DNA of 64,000 bases, taken from assembly GCF_009914055.1 (NCBI RefSeq), contig NZ_CP028271.1, positions 4,526,001 to 4,590,000 on the forward strand. The letters are read 5' to 3'. This DNA comes from Mixta intestinalis. Lineage in GTDB: Bacteria; Pseudomonadota; Gammaproteobacteria; Enterobacterales; Enterobacteriaceae. The notes under the pieces are model-generated. The model was not told the origin of the DNA and did no database searches. It saw only the letters and a list, made by a program, of their open reading frames with translations. Positions 43,458 to 52,014 of the stretch are shown piece by piece (position 1 is the first letter of the stretch; each line of letters opens with the position of its first letter). The position numbers were made by a program, and so were the translations under genes.

Positions 43458-43847
43458 TTACAGCTCGCCGGTCAGGTATTGCGCCGAGCCGTTAGCGAAG
43501 CTCCAGTCGCCCTGTTGGTTGTTGATAAAGCTGATCATCAGATCGCTACCGCCGATACCGCAGCTGCTCTCCAGCTCGCGTGCCAGCTCGGCCATAAAGT
43601 ATTGCTTCTGCTCGCTGCTGCGTGGGCTGGTATAGACGCGCACCAGCACCAGACGATCGCTGCGCGTCAGGCCCAATCCGGTATCTTCGAAAACCATCTG
43701 GTATTTTTTATTCTCGTGAACGATCTGATAGCGATCGCGCTGTGGAACCTTAAACGCTTTCAGCACTGCGCGATGCGCAGCGTCGAGCATGGTTTTTATC
43801 TCACTTTCCGAACGGCCTTCAATCAGATCAAATTGCAGTAAGGGCAT
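43458..43847 (-). CDS. Tautomerase-family protein
   Basis: A 129-residue protein beginning Met-Pro-Leu-Leu. Removal of the Met would leave the N-terminal proline that is the catalytic base of the tautomerase superfamily. The segments FDLIEGRSESEIKTMLDAAHRAV and RVYTSPRSSEQKQYFMAELARELE match the larger, Tautomerase_3-like members of about 130 residues. GGGAG precedes the ATG. It is divergent from the LysR gene with a 115-bp spacer, the usual arrangement for a LysR target. Substrate unknown. Confidence 0.82.
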   Translation of the reverse strand: MPLLQFDLIEGRSESEIKTMLDAAHRAVLKAFKVPQRDRYQIVHENKKYQMVFEDTGLGLTRSDRLVLVRVYTSPRSSEQKQYFMAELARELESSCGIGGSDLMISFINNQQGDWSFANGSAQYLTGEL

Positions 43848-43962
43848 GGTTTTCTCCCGGTTGATGGACAGTTAACAATCTCTGCTTACTATCCTGGACG
43901 CTTAATACCCGAAGAAAAAGCGCTATAGTTAAACGCATTGTTTACTATTTTGAACAATCATC

Positions 43963-44895
43963 ATGAAAGCAAAAACGGACGCCTTATGGCTGCACCTGCA
44001 TTGGCTGACGGTGTTGGCGGAGCAGGGGAATTTTACGCGCGCGGCGGAGCGCCTCGAAGTCAGCAAAGCGGCGATGAGCCAAAAAATTAAACAGCTGGAG
44101 ACGCTGGCCGGTGTGCCGCTGGTGCAGCGTACCACGCGCAGCGTGCGGCTGACCGAGGCGGGAGAGAAACTGGTGCAGGCGCTGCGAGCGCCCTTTGCCG
44201 AAATTGAGCAGAGCTTTTTTGCCGTACGCGATAGCAGCGGGCCGCTGCGTGGGCTGGTACGGATAACGGCACCGGTCGCTTTTGCGCGTCAGCAGCTACG
44301 GCCACATATCCGCGAATTTTTGCGCCTCCACCCACAGGTGCGTATTCAACTGGAGGTGACCGATCGCCTGGTATCGCTGGCCAGCGAAGGATTCGATCTG
44401 GCGATTCGCCACAGCCGGACGCTGCCGGAAACTCACGTCGCCCAGCTGCTGTGCGATACCCGGACGCTACTGGTGGCTTCGCCCGGCTGGCTGGCGGCAC
44501 ACGGCGAACCGCAGCATCCCAGCGAGCTGAGCCGCCATGATTGCCTTTACTATCCGCGAGGCACCGAGCCGCCGCGCTGGCGTTTTAGCGATGCGGCGCA
44601 GCCGCAGCAGGAGATTGTAGTTAACGTTAGCGGCCCGTTTGCTACCAACAACAGTGAATCCATTCGTGATGCCGCGCTGGATGGTTTGGGCATTGCGATG
44701 CTGCCCGATTTCAGCGCGCGCCAGGCGCTGGAAGAGGGAAGGCTGCGTCAGCTGTTACCGCAGTGGCACATTATGGGGGCGTTTGCCAGCCACGTGTGGC
44801 TTGTGCGCCCGTGGGCTGCTCGCGTTCCGCGTGCGGTAACGGAGCTCAGCCGCTGGTTACGGCAGCGTTTTCAGCTGGAAAATAATGATTGCTGA
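43963..44895 (+). CDS. LysR-family transcriptional regulator
   Basis: A 310-residue regulator with an N-terminal winged helix-turn-helix (HLHWLTVLAEQGNFTRAAERLEVSKAAMSQKIKQLE, about residues 11-46) and a periplasmic-binding-protein-like effector domain. The region RGLVRITAPVAFARQQLRPHI is typical of the CrgA/DmlR-like branch. It is transcribed divergently from the tautomerase gene, so it probably controls that gene and itself; the spacer contains AT-rich LysR-type dyad candidates, but none that I can call. No clear ribosome site precedes the ATG. Confidence 0.85.
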   Translation: MKAKTDALWLHLHWLTVLAEQGNFTRAAERLEVSKAAMSQKIKQLETLAGVPLVQRTTRSVRLTEAGEKLVQALRAPFAEIEQSFFAVRDSSGPLRGLVRITAPVAFARQQLRPHIREFLRLHPQVRIQLEVTDRLVSLASEGFDLAIRHSRTLPETHVAQLLCDTRTLLVASPGWLAAHGEPQHPSELSRHDCLYYPRGTEPPRWRFSDAAQPQQEIVVNVSGPFATNNSESIRDAALDGLGIAMLPDFSARQALEEGRLRQLLPQWHIMGAFASHVWLVRPWAARVPRAVTELSRWLRQRFQLENNDC

Positions 44896-44941
44896 AAATT
44901 TCATCTGGCTCACATTTTGAACGATCTGTCGAAAATTTCGT

Positions 44942-44969
44942 TAAAGTTTTAATGGGGTGCTGCCGATTA
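44942..44969 (+). promoter_or_regulatory. Flagellar sigma28 promoter of aer
   Basis: TAAAGTTT, 12 bases, then GCCGATTA. The consensus is TAAAGTTT-N11-GCCGATAA, so the boxes match at 15 of 16 positions with a spacer one base longer than usual. It lies 60 bp before aer, which is a class 3 flagellar gene in E. coli. Confidence 0.8.
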
Positions 44970-45027
44970 GCTTTATTAAGCTCCTACAAAAATAACTAAT
45001 TTTCAATAACCAAGACAAGGCCGTCTA

Positions 45028-46572
45028 ATGAGCAACCAGCAGCACGTTACCCAACAGGCTTATCAGTTCGATGAAGATACTACGCTGATGAGCACCACCG
45101 ATGAACACAGCTATATCACTTACGCAAACCAGGACTTCGTTGAAGTCAGCGGCTACGATCGTGCTGAATTAAGCGGGCAGCCGCATAATCTTGTGCGCCA
45201 TCCCGATATGCCGAAAGCCGCTTTCGCTGATTTATGGGCGACATTGAAAATGGGGCGGCCCTGGACTGGGCTGGTAAAAAATCGGCGTAAAAATGGCGAT
45301 CATTACTGGGTGCGGGCGAACGTAATGCCGATGATCCGCAACGGCAAGATCACCAGCTATATGTCGGTACGCATTAAGCCGGAAGATGAAGAAATCGCCG
45401 CGGCGCAAACGCTTTATCAGCAGATGCGTGAGGGCAGGCTGCGTGGCTGGCGGCTGCATCAGGGATTACTGTTGCGTAGCGGCTGGCTCAGACCGCTCTC
45501 CTGGTCAAAAACGCTGCCGCTGCGCTGGCGTATTCGCAGCGGCGTTATATTTTGCTGGCTGGGCATCGGTGCCAGCGCGCTGACGGCAGGGATTCAGGGC
45601 ATGTCGCTGGCTATGTTCGGTGGCCTTTCGCTACTGGTGGCGCTGCTTACCTGCGGCTGGCTGGAGCAGCAGATTTCGCGCCCGATGGAAAAAGTGTACA
45701 AGCAAGCGCTGGACGTGGCGAGTGGTGCTTCTCATAAGGCTGAGCATCTCGATCGGGTAGATGAAGTCGGCATGACGCTACGAGCGGTTAACCAGCTTGG
45801 GCTGATGTTCCGCTGGCTGGTGCAGGACGTGCGCGATCAGGTTATGAATGTGCATCAGGCCAGCGACGAGCTGGCGATGGGCAATGAAAAAATTTCCGAT
45901 CACACCGAGCAGACGGCGGCCAGCGTGCAGCAAACGGCGGCGGCGATGCATCAGATGACTGCCGCGGTTAACGTCAACGCACAAAGCACCGAACAGGCTA
46001 ACGACTGGTCAATCACTGCCAGTAACGCAGCGGTGCGCGGCGGTGAGGTAATGCAGCAGGTCGTCGTCACCATGGATGAAATTGCTGAAAGTTCGAAGCA
46101 GATTGCCTCTATAACCGGGCTAATCGACAGCATCGCTTTCCAGACCAATATTCTGGCGCTGAACGCGGCGGTTGAAGCTGCCCGCGCCGGCGACCAGGGC
46201 AAAGGATTTGCGGTAGTGGCGGGTGAGGTGCGTAATCTGGCGAAGCGTAGCGCCAGCGCCGCCAGCGATATTCGCCAGCTGATTGAGGCCAGCGTGCTGA
46301 AGGTGGAGTCGGGTGCCGGTCAGGTGCATCAGGCGGGCCAGACGATTAGCGATATCGTGGAGAAGGTGCAGAACGTGACGGAGATGCTACAGCAGATCAG
46401 CACCGCCACGCGCGAACAGGAGGCGGGTCTGAACGAAGTTGGCAAGGCGGTAGAAGATTTGGATCGCATCACGCACCAAAACGCCTCGCTGGTTGAGGAG
46501 GGATCGCAGGCATCCACGCGCATGAAAAACCAGGCGCGGCTGCTGGTGGATGCGCTGGAGGTCTTTCGTTAA
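45028..46572 (+). CDS. aer: Aerotaxis receptor
   Basis: Senses redox state through FAD bound to a PAS domain and signals to CheA/CheW. The 514-residue protein (E. coli Aer 506) has an N-terminal PAS domain at about 20-120 (DDTTLMSTTD-like start, ITYANQDFVEVSGY, HPDMPKAAFADLW, KNRRKNGDHYWVRANVMPM). A hydrophobic anchor lies at about 170-210, then a HAMP-like segment and the methyl-accepting signalling domain, whose hairpin tip DSIAFQTNILALNAAVEAARAG is intact. No periplasmic ligand domain is present, as expected for Aer. A sigma28 promoter precedes it. Confidence 0.93.
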   Translation: MSNQQHVTQQAYQFDEDTTLMSTTDEHSYITYANQDFVEVSGYDRAELSGQPHNLVRHPDMPKAAFADLWATLKMGRPWTGLVKNRRKNGDHYWVRANVMPMIRNGKITSYMSVRIKPEDEEIAAAQTLYQQMREGRLRGWRLHQGLLLRSGWLRPLSWSKTLPLRWRIRSGVIFCWLGIGASALTAGIQGMSLAMFGGLSLLVALLTCGWLEQQISRPMEKVYKQALDVASGASHKAEHLDRVDEVGMTLRAVNQLGLMFRWLVQDVRDQVMNVHQASDELAMGNEKISDHTEQTAASVQQTAAAMHQMTAAVNVNAQSTEQANDWSITASNAAVRGGEVMQQVVVTMDEIAESSKQIASITGLIDSIAFQTNILALNAAVEAARAGDQGKGFAVVAGEVRNLAKRSASAASDIRQLIEASVLKVESGAGQVHQAGQTISDIVEKVQNVTEMLQQISTATREQEAGLNEVGKAVEDLDRITHQNASLVEEGSQASTRMKNQARLLVDALEVFR

Positions 46573-46622
46573 TCGTTAAGCCTTCGCCCGAAGGTTTGCT
46601 TACAGAAACGAGCGGTGATAAA

Positions 46623-46667
46623 CCGCCGTACTCCAGTAACGGCGGCTGGCGTATTTTTCCGCCAGCC
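46623..46667. terminator. Convergent double hairpin between aer and the PepSY gene
   Basis: Two overlapping hairpins: CCGCCGT / ACGGCGG (46623-46645) and GGCTGGCG / CGCCAGCC (46644-46667). Rightward, the first is followed within a few bases by TATTTTT; leftward, the pair ends in GGTTTATC. It can serve both converging genes. Confidence 0.6.
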
Positions 46668-46679
46668 CGCCCGCCAGAG

Positions 46680-48086
46680 CTATGCCCGCTGCGCCTGATG
46701 CCAGCGCCAGGCATCCAGCAGTAAAAATCCCACCAGGCTGATGCCCATCAGCGGCAGGCTAAAAGCCAGCGCAACCGCTATTACGGTAAGTAAAAAGCGC
46801 AGGCTGAGGCTGATACGTCGCCAGGCCCAAATCAGCGTTTCCGCCGGATGATGGCGCGGCTGAGCCGGACGGCGCAGCCACCAGAGGCGGTAGCCCAGCG
46901 CGATCAGCACACATAGCGCGATACCAAACAGCGCCAACACCAGCTGGTTTGCCAGACCAAACAGAATTCCCATGTGTGCATCAACGCCCCAGCGCGTCAG
47001 CTTCGCCAGCAGTCCGAACTGAGCAAACTCAACTTTATCCGTAACGCTAAAAGTATGCGGATTCACCGCCACGCTATCACCCTGCGTTGGCCAGTGGCGG
47101 TCGATTTCGCTGACAAGCCAGGCCCGATCGGTTTCCGCTGCGGGGCGAATTTCCACCTTTGCGGCATCAATGCCGCTGGCGCGAGCGGCGGCGAGTACAC
47201 CGTCAAACTGTGCGGCACTCAGCGGCGCGCCCGGCGCGTGGTGCATCGTCTGTCCGTGATGCCCGGCATGCTCATCCATCACCATTGGCGCAGTGCTGGC
47301 ATCGAGCCGGAGATCGACAGCAGGCGTCAGCCAGCCATAATGCGCGCGCAACGTGTTGATATTGTCGCCCACCCAGCGTGACCAGGTCAGGCCGGTAGTT
47401 GAGAAAAACAGCAACCCAGCCAGCAGCACAACGCCCAACGTGCCGTGCAACGTGCGCATTTTCAACAAACGCCGGGTACGTGAAGCGCGCCCGGTTTTTG
47501 CCTGACGTGGCGTGCGCTGAACCGCCCAAAGCAGCAGGCCGCCCAGCGCCGCAACCCATAACCAGCTGGCAGCCAGTTCGCTGTAGTTGCGGCCAATGTC
47601 ACCCAGTAGCAGGCTGCGATGCAGATAATCGAGCGTGGTGCGCAGCGGCAGAATACCGCTGGTGCCATATACCGTCAGATCGCCACGTACCGCCAGCGTA
47701 ACGGGATCGATGAAAACCGCACGGCTTTCTGATGGTGCGCTATCCGCAAAGCGGAACATCACCCGCGTGGTGTCGCCCACGGCAGGTGCGGGACGCACCG
47801 CGATAATCTGCGTTTCCTTGCCTGCGTAACGCAGGGCAGAATCAATCTGAGCTGAAAGTGGCTGAGCCGGGCCACGGCTCTCGCTGGTTAGCGCCTCGGT
47901 ATAAAGGTAGTTTTCCAGCTGCGGCGTCATAACATAGAGCGTGCCGGTCAGCGCGGCGACAAAAATAAAAGGGCCGATAAACAGGCCGATGGTGAAATGC
48001 AAACGGCGCATCAGTTGCAGGAAAGCCTGACTGCTTTGCGTTTTCTCAGCCTGTGCCAGCGCCGTCGGCACGGTTTTTTCCGACAT
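46680..48086 (-). CDS. PepSY-domain membrane protein (PiuB-like)
   Basis: A 468-residue inner-membrane protein of the PepSY_TM family: four or five hydrophobic segments (FTIGLFIGPFIFVAALTGTLYVM near 33, GVVLLAGLLFFSTTGLTWSRW, ALFGIALCVLIALGYRLWWL and a C-terminal pair) around periplasmic PepSY domains. A histidine-rich loop (DEHAGHHGQTMHH) lies in the middle. Homologues sit beside siderophore-receptor genes and are thought to help ferric-siderophore reduction or metal handling. Here it follows a DUF2946 gene by 43 bp on the same strand, with no receptor gene attached. Confidence 0.83.
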   Translation of the reverse strand: MSEKTVPTALAQAEKTQSSQAFLQLMRRLHFTIGLFIGPFIFVAALTGTLYVMTPQLENYLYTEALTSESRGPAQPLSAQIDSALRYAGKETQIIAVRPAPAVGDTTRVMFRFADSAPSESRAVFIDPVTLAVRGDLTVYGTSGILPLRTTLDYLHRSLLLGDIGRNYSELAASWLWVAALGGLLLWAVQRTPRQAKTGRASRTRRLLKMRTLHGTLGVVLLAGLLFFSTTGLTWSRWVGDNINTLRAHYGWLTPAVDLRLDASTAPMVMDEHAGHHGQTMHHAPGAPLSAAQFDGVLAAARASGIDAAKVEIRPAAETDRAWLVSEIDRHWPTQGDSVAVNPHTFSVTDKVEFAQFGLLAKLTRWGVDAHMGILFGLANQLVLALFGIALCVLIALGYRLWWLRRPAQPRHHPAETLIWAWRRISLSLRFLLTVIAVALAFSLPLMGISLVGFLLLDAWRWHQAQRA

Positions 48087-48129
48087 AATGATTCCTTTAC
48101 CCGCGAACGGGCATTAAAAAGTGGCAGGG

Positions 48130-48573
48130 TTAAACGAGCGGGAGCGCGTTAACCGGTGGCCCACGCGGACGGAACCAGATGGGAATCCAGCGGGCGATAA
48201 ACGGCTGTAGCTGGAGCGGAGCGGCGGGTATAGCGGCCTGTAGCAATGACCAGAGCGCAGGCGGTTTGAAGGAATCAAGCGGCAGATGAATCAGCAGCAG
48301 ACAGTAGCCGCAGGCGCTGTCATCCATGAGCGACACAGAATGATGCCAGGAGTGGCTTTCCGTAGCGCTGGATGTCTCCGTCATCGCTGACATAGTGCTG
48401 TGATGGTGAGCAGATATCGCTGGCGCGGCATCATGCATCATTGCTGACATACCGCCACGCTGCGCCATCAGCGATTTAGAAATCACCGGAGCGATAAACA
48501 GCAGCAGCATAGCCAGTAACGCCAGCATGGCGGGCAGACGGCTGCGGGCGACAGCGAAATGGATCAGCGACAC
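48130..48573 (-). CDS. DUF2946-like membrane protein
   Basis: A protein of about 147 residues with an N-terminal membrane helix (LPAMLALLAMLLLFIAPVISKSL), a His/Met/Ser-rich middle (MMHDAAPAISAHHHSTMSAMTE, then SWHHSVSLMDDSACGYCLLLIHL with a CGYC pair) and a C-terminal hydrophobic segment. The DUF2946 family is often found with copper or iron uptake genes. I chose GTG at 48573, with AGGG upstream; a TTG at 48603 would add ten residues but lacks a ribosome site. It probably forms an operon with the PepSY gene. A direct metal-binding role is inference from composition. Confidence 0.7.
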   Translation of the reverse strand: MSLIHFAVARSRLPAMLALLAMLLLFIAPVISKSLMAQRGGMSAMMHDAAPAISAHHHSTMSAMTETSSATESHSWHHSVSLMDDSACGYCLLLIHLPLDSFKPPALWSLLQAAIPAAPLQLQPFIARWIPIWFRPRGPPVNALPLV

Positions 48574-48674
48574 GGAAAGCCCTGTAAAAAAATAACTGCG
48601 CAATTGTACGCGATGCGCAGGAATAGAAATAATTTTTTTACATTAAGGCACGGTATTTATCTGCCGCCGCGTTT

Positions 48675-49133
48675 TTACTGACAGACGTCAACCCACTGCG
48701 CATCGGTAAGCGCCGCCATCTGGTCTGGCGAAATGCGCACCGCGCTATGGATGGCACCCGCTGCGGGCAGCACTTCGTTAAAGCGCTTCAGGGAGATATC
48801 GCAATATACCGGCAGCGGGTATTCAAGACCAAAAGGACAAACGCCGCCGGGGGGATGTCCGGTCCAGTTCAGCACCTCATCGGTAGTTAACATGCGAGCT
48901 TTCGCGCCCAACGTCTCTTTTAATTTACGGTTGTCGAGGCGCAGATCGCCGCCGGTCACGATCAGGATAACCTGCTCTTTTACCTTCAGCGACAGGGTCT
49001 TGGCAATTTGTCCCGGTACCACTCCATGCGCTTTGGCGGCAAGCTCAACGGTTGCCGTACTCTTATCCAGTTCGATAATGGTGATTTCAGGGGCGCGCTC
49101 GGCAAAGAACTGCCGTACAGACTCCAGGCTCAT
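48675..49133 (-). CDS. YbaK/EbsC-type aminoacyl-tRNA deacylase-like protein
   Basis: A 152-residue single-domain protein of the YbaK/ProX superfamily, which hydrolyse mischarged tRNA (for example Cys- or Ala-tRNA-Pro). Recognisable blocks are TVELAAKAHGVVPGQIAKTLSLKV (with the catalytic-site lysine), VTGGDLRLDNRKLKE, the GGVCPFGL loop and the SAVRISPDQM end. The start at 49133 is chosen for GGAGAG six bases before it and for family length; 15 upstream residues are in frame. The specific substrate cannot be assigned. Monocistronic. Confidence 0.82.
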   Translation of the reverse strand: MSLESVRQFFAERAPEITIIELDKSTATVELAAKAHGVVPGQIAKTLSLKVKEQVILIVTGGDLRLDNRKLKETLGAKARMLTTDEVLNWTGHPPGGVCPFGLEYPLPVYCDISLKRFNEVLPAAGAIHSAVRISPDQMAALTDAQWVDVCQ

Positions 49134-49233
49134 GCTGCTCTCCACAATAAACGAAGCTGACAAAGCTGCCATAATCAACGGAATCTGTAAATGTCAGACG
49201 GCGGTAAAACCCGCCGAAAGGAAGGAAAGAGGC

Positions 49234-50028
49234 TCAGACTGACTTCAGCGTGCAGTCGCCGCAACGATCGACATCAGGCAGACGATAACGCTGACAGCAA
49301 CTGCGGCGCTGCATTCCGCCATCGCGCGGAATAACGGTGCGGTACAGAGGATTATCGCTGCCGTCCAGCAGATGGCGCGAGAAAAACAGCGCGTGTTCCA
49401 GCGCCAGCAGCGTCGCTTCATCCACCCAGCTTTTCATTTCGCCCAGGAACCAATGCATCAGGTAGCCGTTGTTATTCCAGATGAGCTTAGCGTTAATGCC
49501 GCCGTGCTGGGCAATACCCTCTACCGCAGGGATCAGGTGGCGCTGGATCAGACGATCGATACGCTGTGGCGCATTCAGATAGTGCGCCTCTTCGTCTTCC
49601 CGCACGTCGAGCCAGAATTTTGCCGGGCGTCCGCTCTCATGAAACTGCACATGAAAATGTTGCAGCGAGCAGTCAAGCGCGCGCGTCTCCATTATCAGGG
49701 CCAGCATCATCGGCGGCACTATCAGGCCAAAATACCACTGCGCCCACAGGGATTGCAGCGGCTTATCCTCACGCGCCATATCGGCATGGTTGCGATAGAT
49801 ATCATCGCCATAATTCGCCATCAGGCGCGTAAAGTGCGCACTCTGCGCCCATTCGGCCTGGATTAACGTATCGGCAGGCGCGGCTTCGTCCAGCGTAAGA
49901 AAGTCAAGAAACCAGGCGCGATGCTCACGGAACAGATTATGCAAAGCGCTGCTAAGCGAGCTGTCGCGCTGCATAAAGATGACCGGGAGTGAACCGTTTT
50001 GATAAGCCTGACGCGTAGCAATGGCCAT
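49234..50028 (-). CDS. fhuF: Ferric siderophore reductase FhuF
   Basis: A 264-residue cytoplasmic protein like E. coli FhuF (262), which reduces iron from hydroxamate siderophores. The C-terminal cysteines RSCCQRYRLPDVDRCGDC give the unusual C-C-x10-C-x2-C ligand set of the FhuF [2Fe-2S] cluster. Other blocks such as WAQWYFGLIVPPMMLAL and HFHVQFHESGRPAKFWLDV match. A Fur-like box lies 43 bp before the start. In E. coli fhuF is likewise followed by yjjZ and the leuQPV tRNA genes. AGGAAG precedes the ATG. Confidence 0.93.
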   Translation of the reverse strand: MAIATRQAYQNGSLPVIFMQRDSSLSSALHNLFREHRAWFLDFLTLDEAAPADTLIQAEWAQSAHFTRLMANYGDDIYRNHADMAREDKPLQSLWAQWYFGLIVPPMMLALIMETRALDCSLQHFHVQFHESGRPAKFWLDVREDEEAHYLNAPQRIDRLIQRHLIPAVEGIAQHGGINAKLIWNNNGYLMHWFLGEMKSWVDEATLLALEHALFFSRHLLDGSDNPLYRTVIPRDGGMQRRSCCQRYRLPDVDRCGDCTLKSV

Positions 50029-50070
50029 AGGGCTTCCTGTTGTGAGCGACTACCGAACGTAGATAAGAAG

Positions 50071-50089
50071 ACAAATGATAATCGTTCTT
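50071..50089 (-). promoter_or_regulatory. Fur box of fhuF
   Basis: AAATGATAATCGTTCTT in the 19-base window agrees with 13 of 19 positions of the Fur consensus and has the intact core AATGATAATC. It lies in the expected place upstream of fhuF, a classic Fur target. Confidence 0.75.
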
Positions 50090-50393
50090 GATTGTATCCA
50101 GGAAGCAATGCGCTGGCAAGCGGGCGCACAAAAGCTATGTGGCGGCGGCACGTAAAATCAAATAACCCGCTAAATTTTCGGGGTTAACTTTCTAGCCAGC
50201 GGTAGCCGGTGGATAAAAAGCGCGGCGGCGAGGTTATGATTAACCTGAACCGCCCGTCATTATTTCATCATGCGCTAATTAAGCTTTTCTGTTATTACGT
50301 CAGGGAGAAAGCAGGATGCAAGAATTACGGTAATTTGTATTAAGGTAAAATAAATTATCACCCCTGAATATTTTTTAATTAATGCACTACGTT
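50090..50393. other. Intergenic region between fhuF and the GGDEF gene
   Basis: The 304-bp non-coding region holds the upstream part of the fhuF promoter and the 3' flank of the leftward GGDEF gene. A weak stem TAACCC / GGGTTA (about 50163-50186), followed leftward by TTTGATTTT, may terminate the GGDEF transcript. Nothing else is evident. Confidence 0.4.
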
Positions 50394-51398
50394 TTAAATT
50401 AAATCAGCGGGCTGAGAAATTGGGGGCGCTTCACAAATTTCATCCCAGGAAAGAATGGTATTTCTGCCCCGGTTTTTTGCTACATATAATGCCCGGTCGG
50501 CATTGGCGATTGCCTGTTCGGCATCCTGTTCAATTATTGGCGCAATACCCGCGCTAATGGTTACGTGCGTAGAAACCAGATGGTTAAAATGGTGGGGAAT
50601 TCCCAGGTCCAGCACATGCTGGCGTATACGTTCGGCCAGCCGCATGGCAATCGCTGCGTTCACGTTGGTTATTAATACCAGAAATTCTTCGCCGCCGTAG
50701 CGGGTGACGACGTCGCGCGAACGTACCGCATCGCGTATTGCTACAGATACCCGCGCCAGCGCCTGATCGCCCATCGCGTGACCATAGTTATCGTTGTAGG
50801 CTTTGAAGTTATCGATATCGAGCAGCATTACAAAATGGCTACCGGCGTGACTATTCAACAGGCTTTCGAGCCGGTTTTTCAGGCCACGTCGGTTATACAG
50901 GCCGGTTAATGGATCGAGCATGCTCAGATCGCTCCAGGTCTGCTTTTCTTCATACAGCTGGAACAGCAGCCGACGCGTGAAATGGTCGCTACGCCGCTGC
51001 ATCAGGCTTTGCAGCGTAAAGCCGATCAGCGGTAGCGTAATAGTAAACAGCAACGTCAGTGAATGCTGACCGCGATCGAGCGTCAGCACCGCCAGAGAAG
51101 GGGGGGCAATATGCAGGCAAAACGCCAGCAGATGTTCGCTCAGAGAGATGGCGCTGATAAAAAAAACGGTCATCAGGCTGATTAACAGAAAGCCGCCATC
51201 AAAATAAAAAACCAGTGCGCTTTTATGCACAATCAACCATGCCCACAGCGATCCCATAATAAATGCCGTCAGGGATAATAACGGTCTTTTAGTATCGGGC
51301 TGTATCAGGATAAACGCTAACAATAATAAACTTAATGCCACGATAAGCGTTGCTGGCAGAGAAAACGAAAGGTTTTCTCCTTTGTTTATCGGTAACAT
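50394..51398 (-). CDS. Membrane diguanylate cyclase (GGDEF), N-terminus possibly frameshifted
   Basis: Makes cyclic di-GMP. The frame from ATG 51398 gives 334 residues. Several hydrophobic helices (about 10-140, MASE-like sensor) lead into a GGDEF domain: DPLTGLYNRRGLKNRLESLL, LLDIDNFKAYNDNYGHAMGDQAL and the active-site loop RYGGEEF, then the SAGIA and ANADRALYVAKNRGRN ends. The active site is intact. No ribosome site precedes the ATG. Upstream, in the next frame, 35 codons from ATG 51493 encode a plausible first helix ending at a T7 run where a one-base shift would join the two parts. The true product may therefore be about 366 residues, or the gene may be damaged in its sensor part. Confidence 0.85.
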   Translation of the reverse strand: MLPINKGENLSFSLPATLIVALSLLLLAFILIQPDTKRPLLSLTAFIMGSLWAWLIVHKSALVFYFDGGFLLISLMTVFFISAISLSEHLLAFCLHIAPPSLAVLTLDRGQHSLTLLFTITLPLIGFTLQSLMQRRSDHFTRRLLFQLYEEKQTWSDLSMLDPLTGLYNRRGLKNRLESLLNSHAGSHFVMLLDIDNFKAYNDNYGHAMGDQALARVSVAIRDAVRSRDVVTRYGGEEFLVLITNVNAAIAMRLAERIRQHVLDLGIPHHFNHLVSTHVTISAGIAPIIEQDAEQAIANADRALYVAKNRGRNTILSWDEICEAPPISQPADLI

Positions 51399-51493
51399 AA
51401 AAAAAGTGAGGTCGCCACGTTTAAAAAAAGAAACAGCATCAAAGACAGGCGATATTTGCTGTGAAGCAATTCTTCATAGGTCTGTAATTTCAT
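51399..51493 (-). other. Out-of-frame N-terminal exon-like segment with U UUU UUA slippery heptamer
   Basis: Read leftward from ATG 51493, the codons give MKLQTYEELLHSKYRLSLM, a basic start, then LFLFLNVATSLF, a membrane-helix start, before reaching a stop in the wrong frame. At 51398-51405 the codons CTT TTT TTA contain the heptamer T TTT TTA in the right phase for -1 slippage. The shifted frame continues directly into the GGDEF gene (…SLF-L-MLPINKG). A one-base loss in the T-run, real or from sequencing, would give the same picture. Confidence 0.6.
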
Positions 51494-51675
51494 TTTTTAT
51501 GCACTCGGAACGGCCCCGAAAATTCAAAGCGCCACTGCCAGAGTAAAAGTTACCCTGGTGATGATTTTGAGCGGTTATTATTATCTTATTAAATAAGAAT
51601 AATCCTGGCAATCTACCACTTTATAACTGGTCTGTCATCTTCGTGTATAAAGTTTCATCACAAGATGTGTGCAAA

Positions 51676-51713
51676 ATGATAAAAATTATCATATGATATT
51701 GGTAATCATTATC
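51676..51713 (+). promoter_or_regulatory. Double Fur box before the yjjZ-like gene
   Basis: ATGATAA-AAA-TTATCAT at 51676-51692 is a perfect 7-bp dyad. GATATTGGTAATCATTATC at 51695-51713 agrees with the 19-base Fur consensus at 17 positions. The two adjoining sites lie just before the start codon and should give strong iron repression. Confidence 0.9.
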
Positions 51714-51729
51714 ATTTGTGGTGGTGGAT

Positions 51730-52014
51730 ATGTTGATGGCAATTATGGCAGCCTGCGGACTGTGGGGTGTAAGCTGGGCGATGGGAAAACGGTTACAGGG
51801 GGCGTGGAGCGTTATTTTACCCGGCGCGCTGATGCCGGTTGTGGCCTCAATCAACCTTTCTTTTAGCCAGTGGCGCTGGCTGCTGGTTGTGGCGCTGCTC
51901 TCAACGGCGGCAATGCTGTTTCATCATCGGCTGCGTCGTTATCTGTTGTTGCCTTCCTGTATTGTGCTGGCAGGCGTCATGGCGGTGATATCGGTGAATA
52001 CCGGCGGACTGTAA
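51730..52014 (+). CDS. yjjZ: DUF1435 membrane protein, YjjZ-like
   Basis: A 94-residue hydrophobic protein with three predicted helices. The block WSVILPGALMPVVASINLS and the end AAMLFHHRLRRYLLLPSCIVLAG match the enterobacterial DUF1435 (YjjZ) family. Its place next to fhuF and upstream of the tRNA-Leu cluster is as in E. coli. Two Fur boxes overlap its promoter region, so it should be expressed under iron limitation. The exact start is uncertain: ATG at 51730 or 51736, or a GTG further up. Function unknown. Confidence 0.75.
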   Translation: MLMAIMAACGLWGVSWAMGKRLQGAWSVILPGALMPVVASINLSFSQWRWLLVVALLSTAAMLFHHRLRRYLLLPSCIVLAGVMAVISVNTGGL

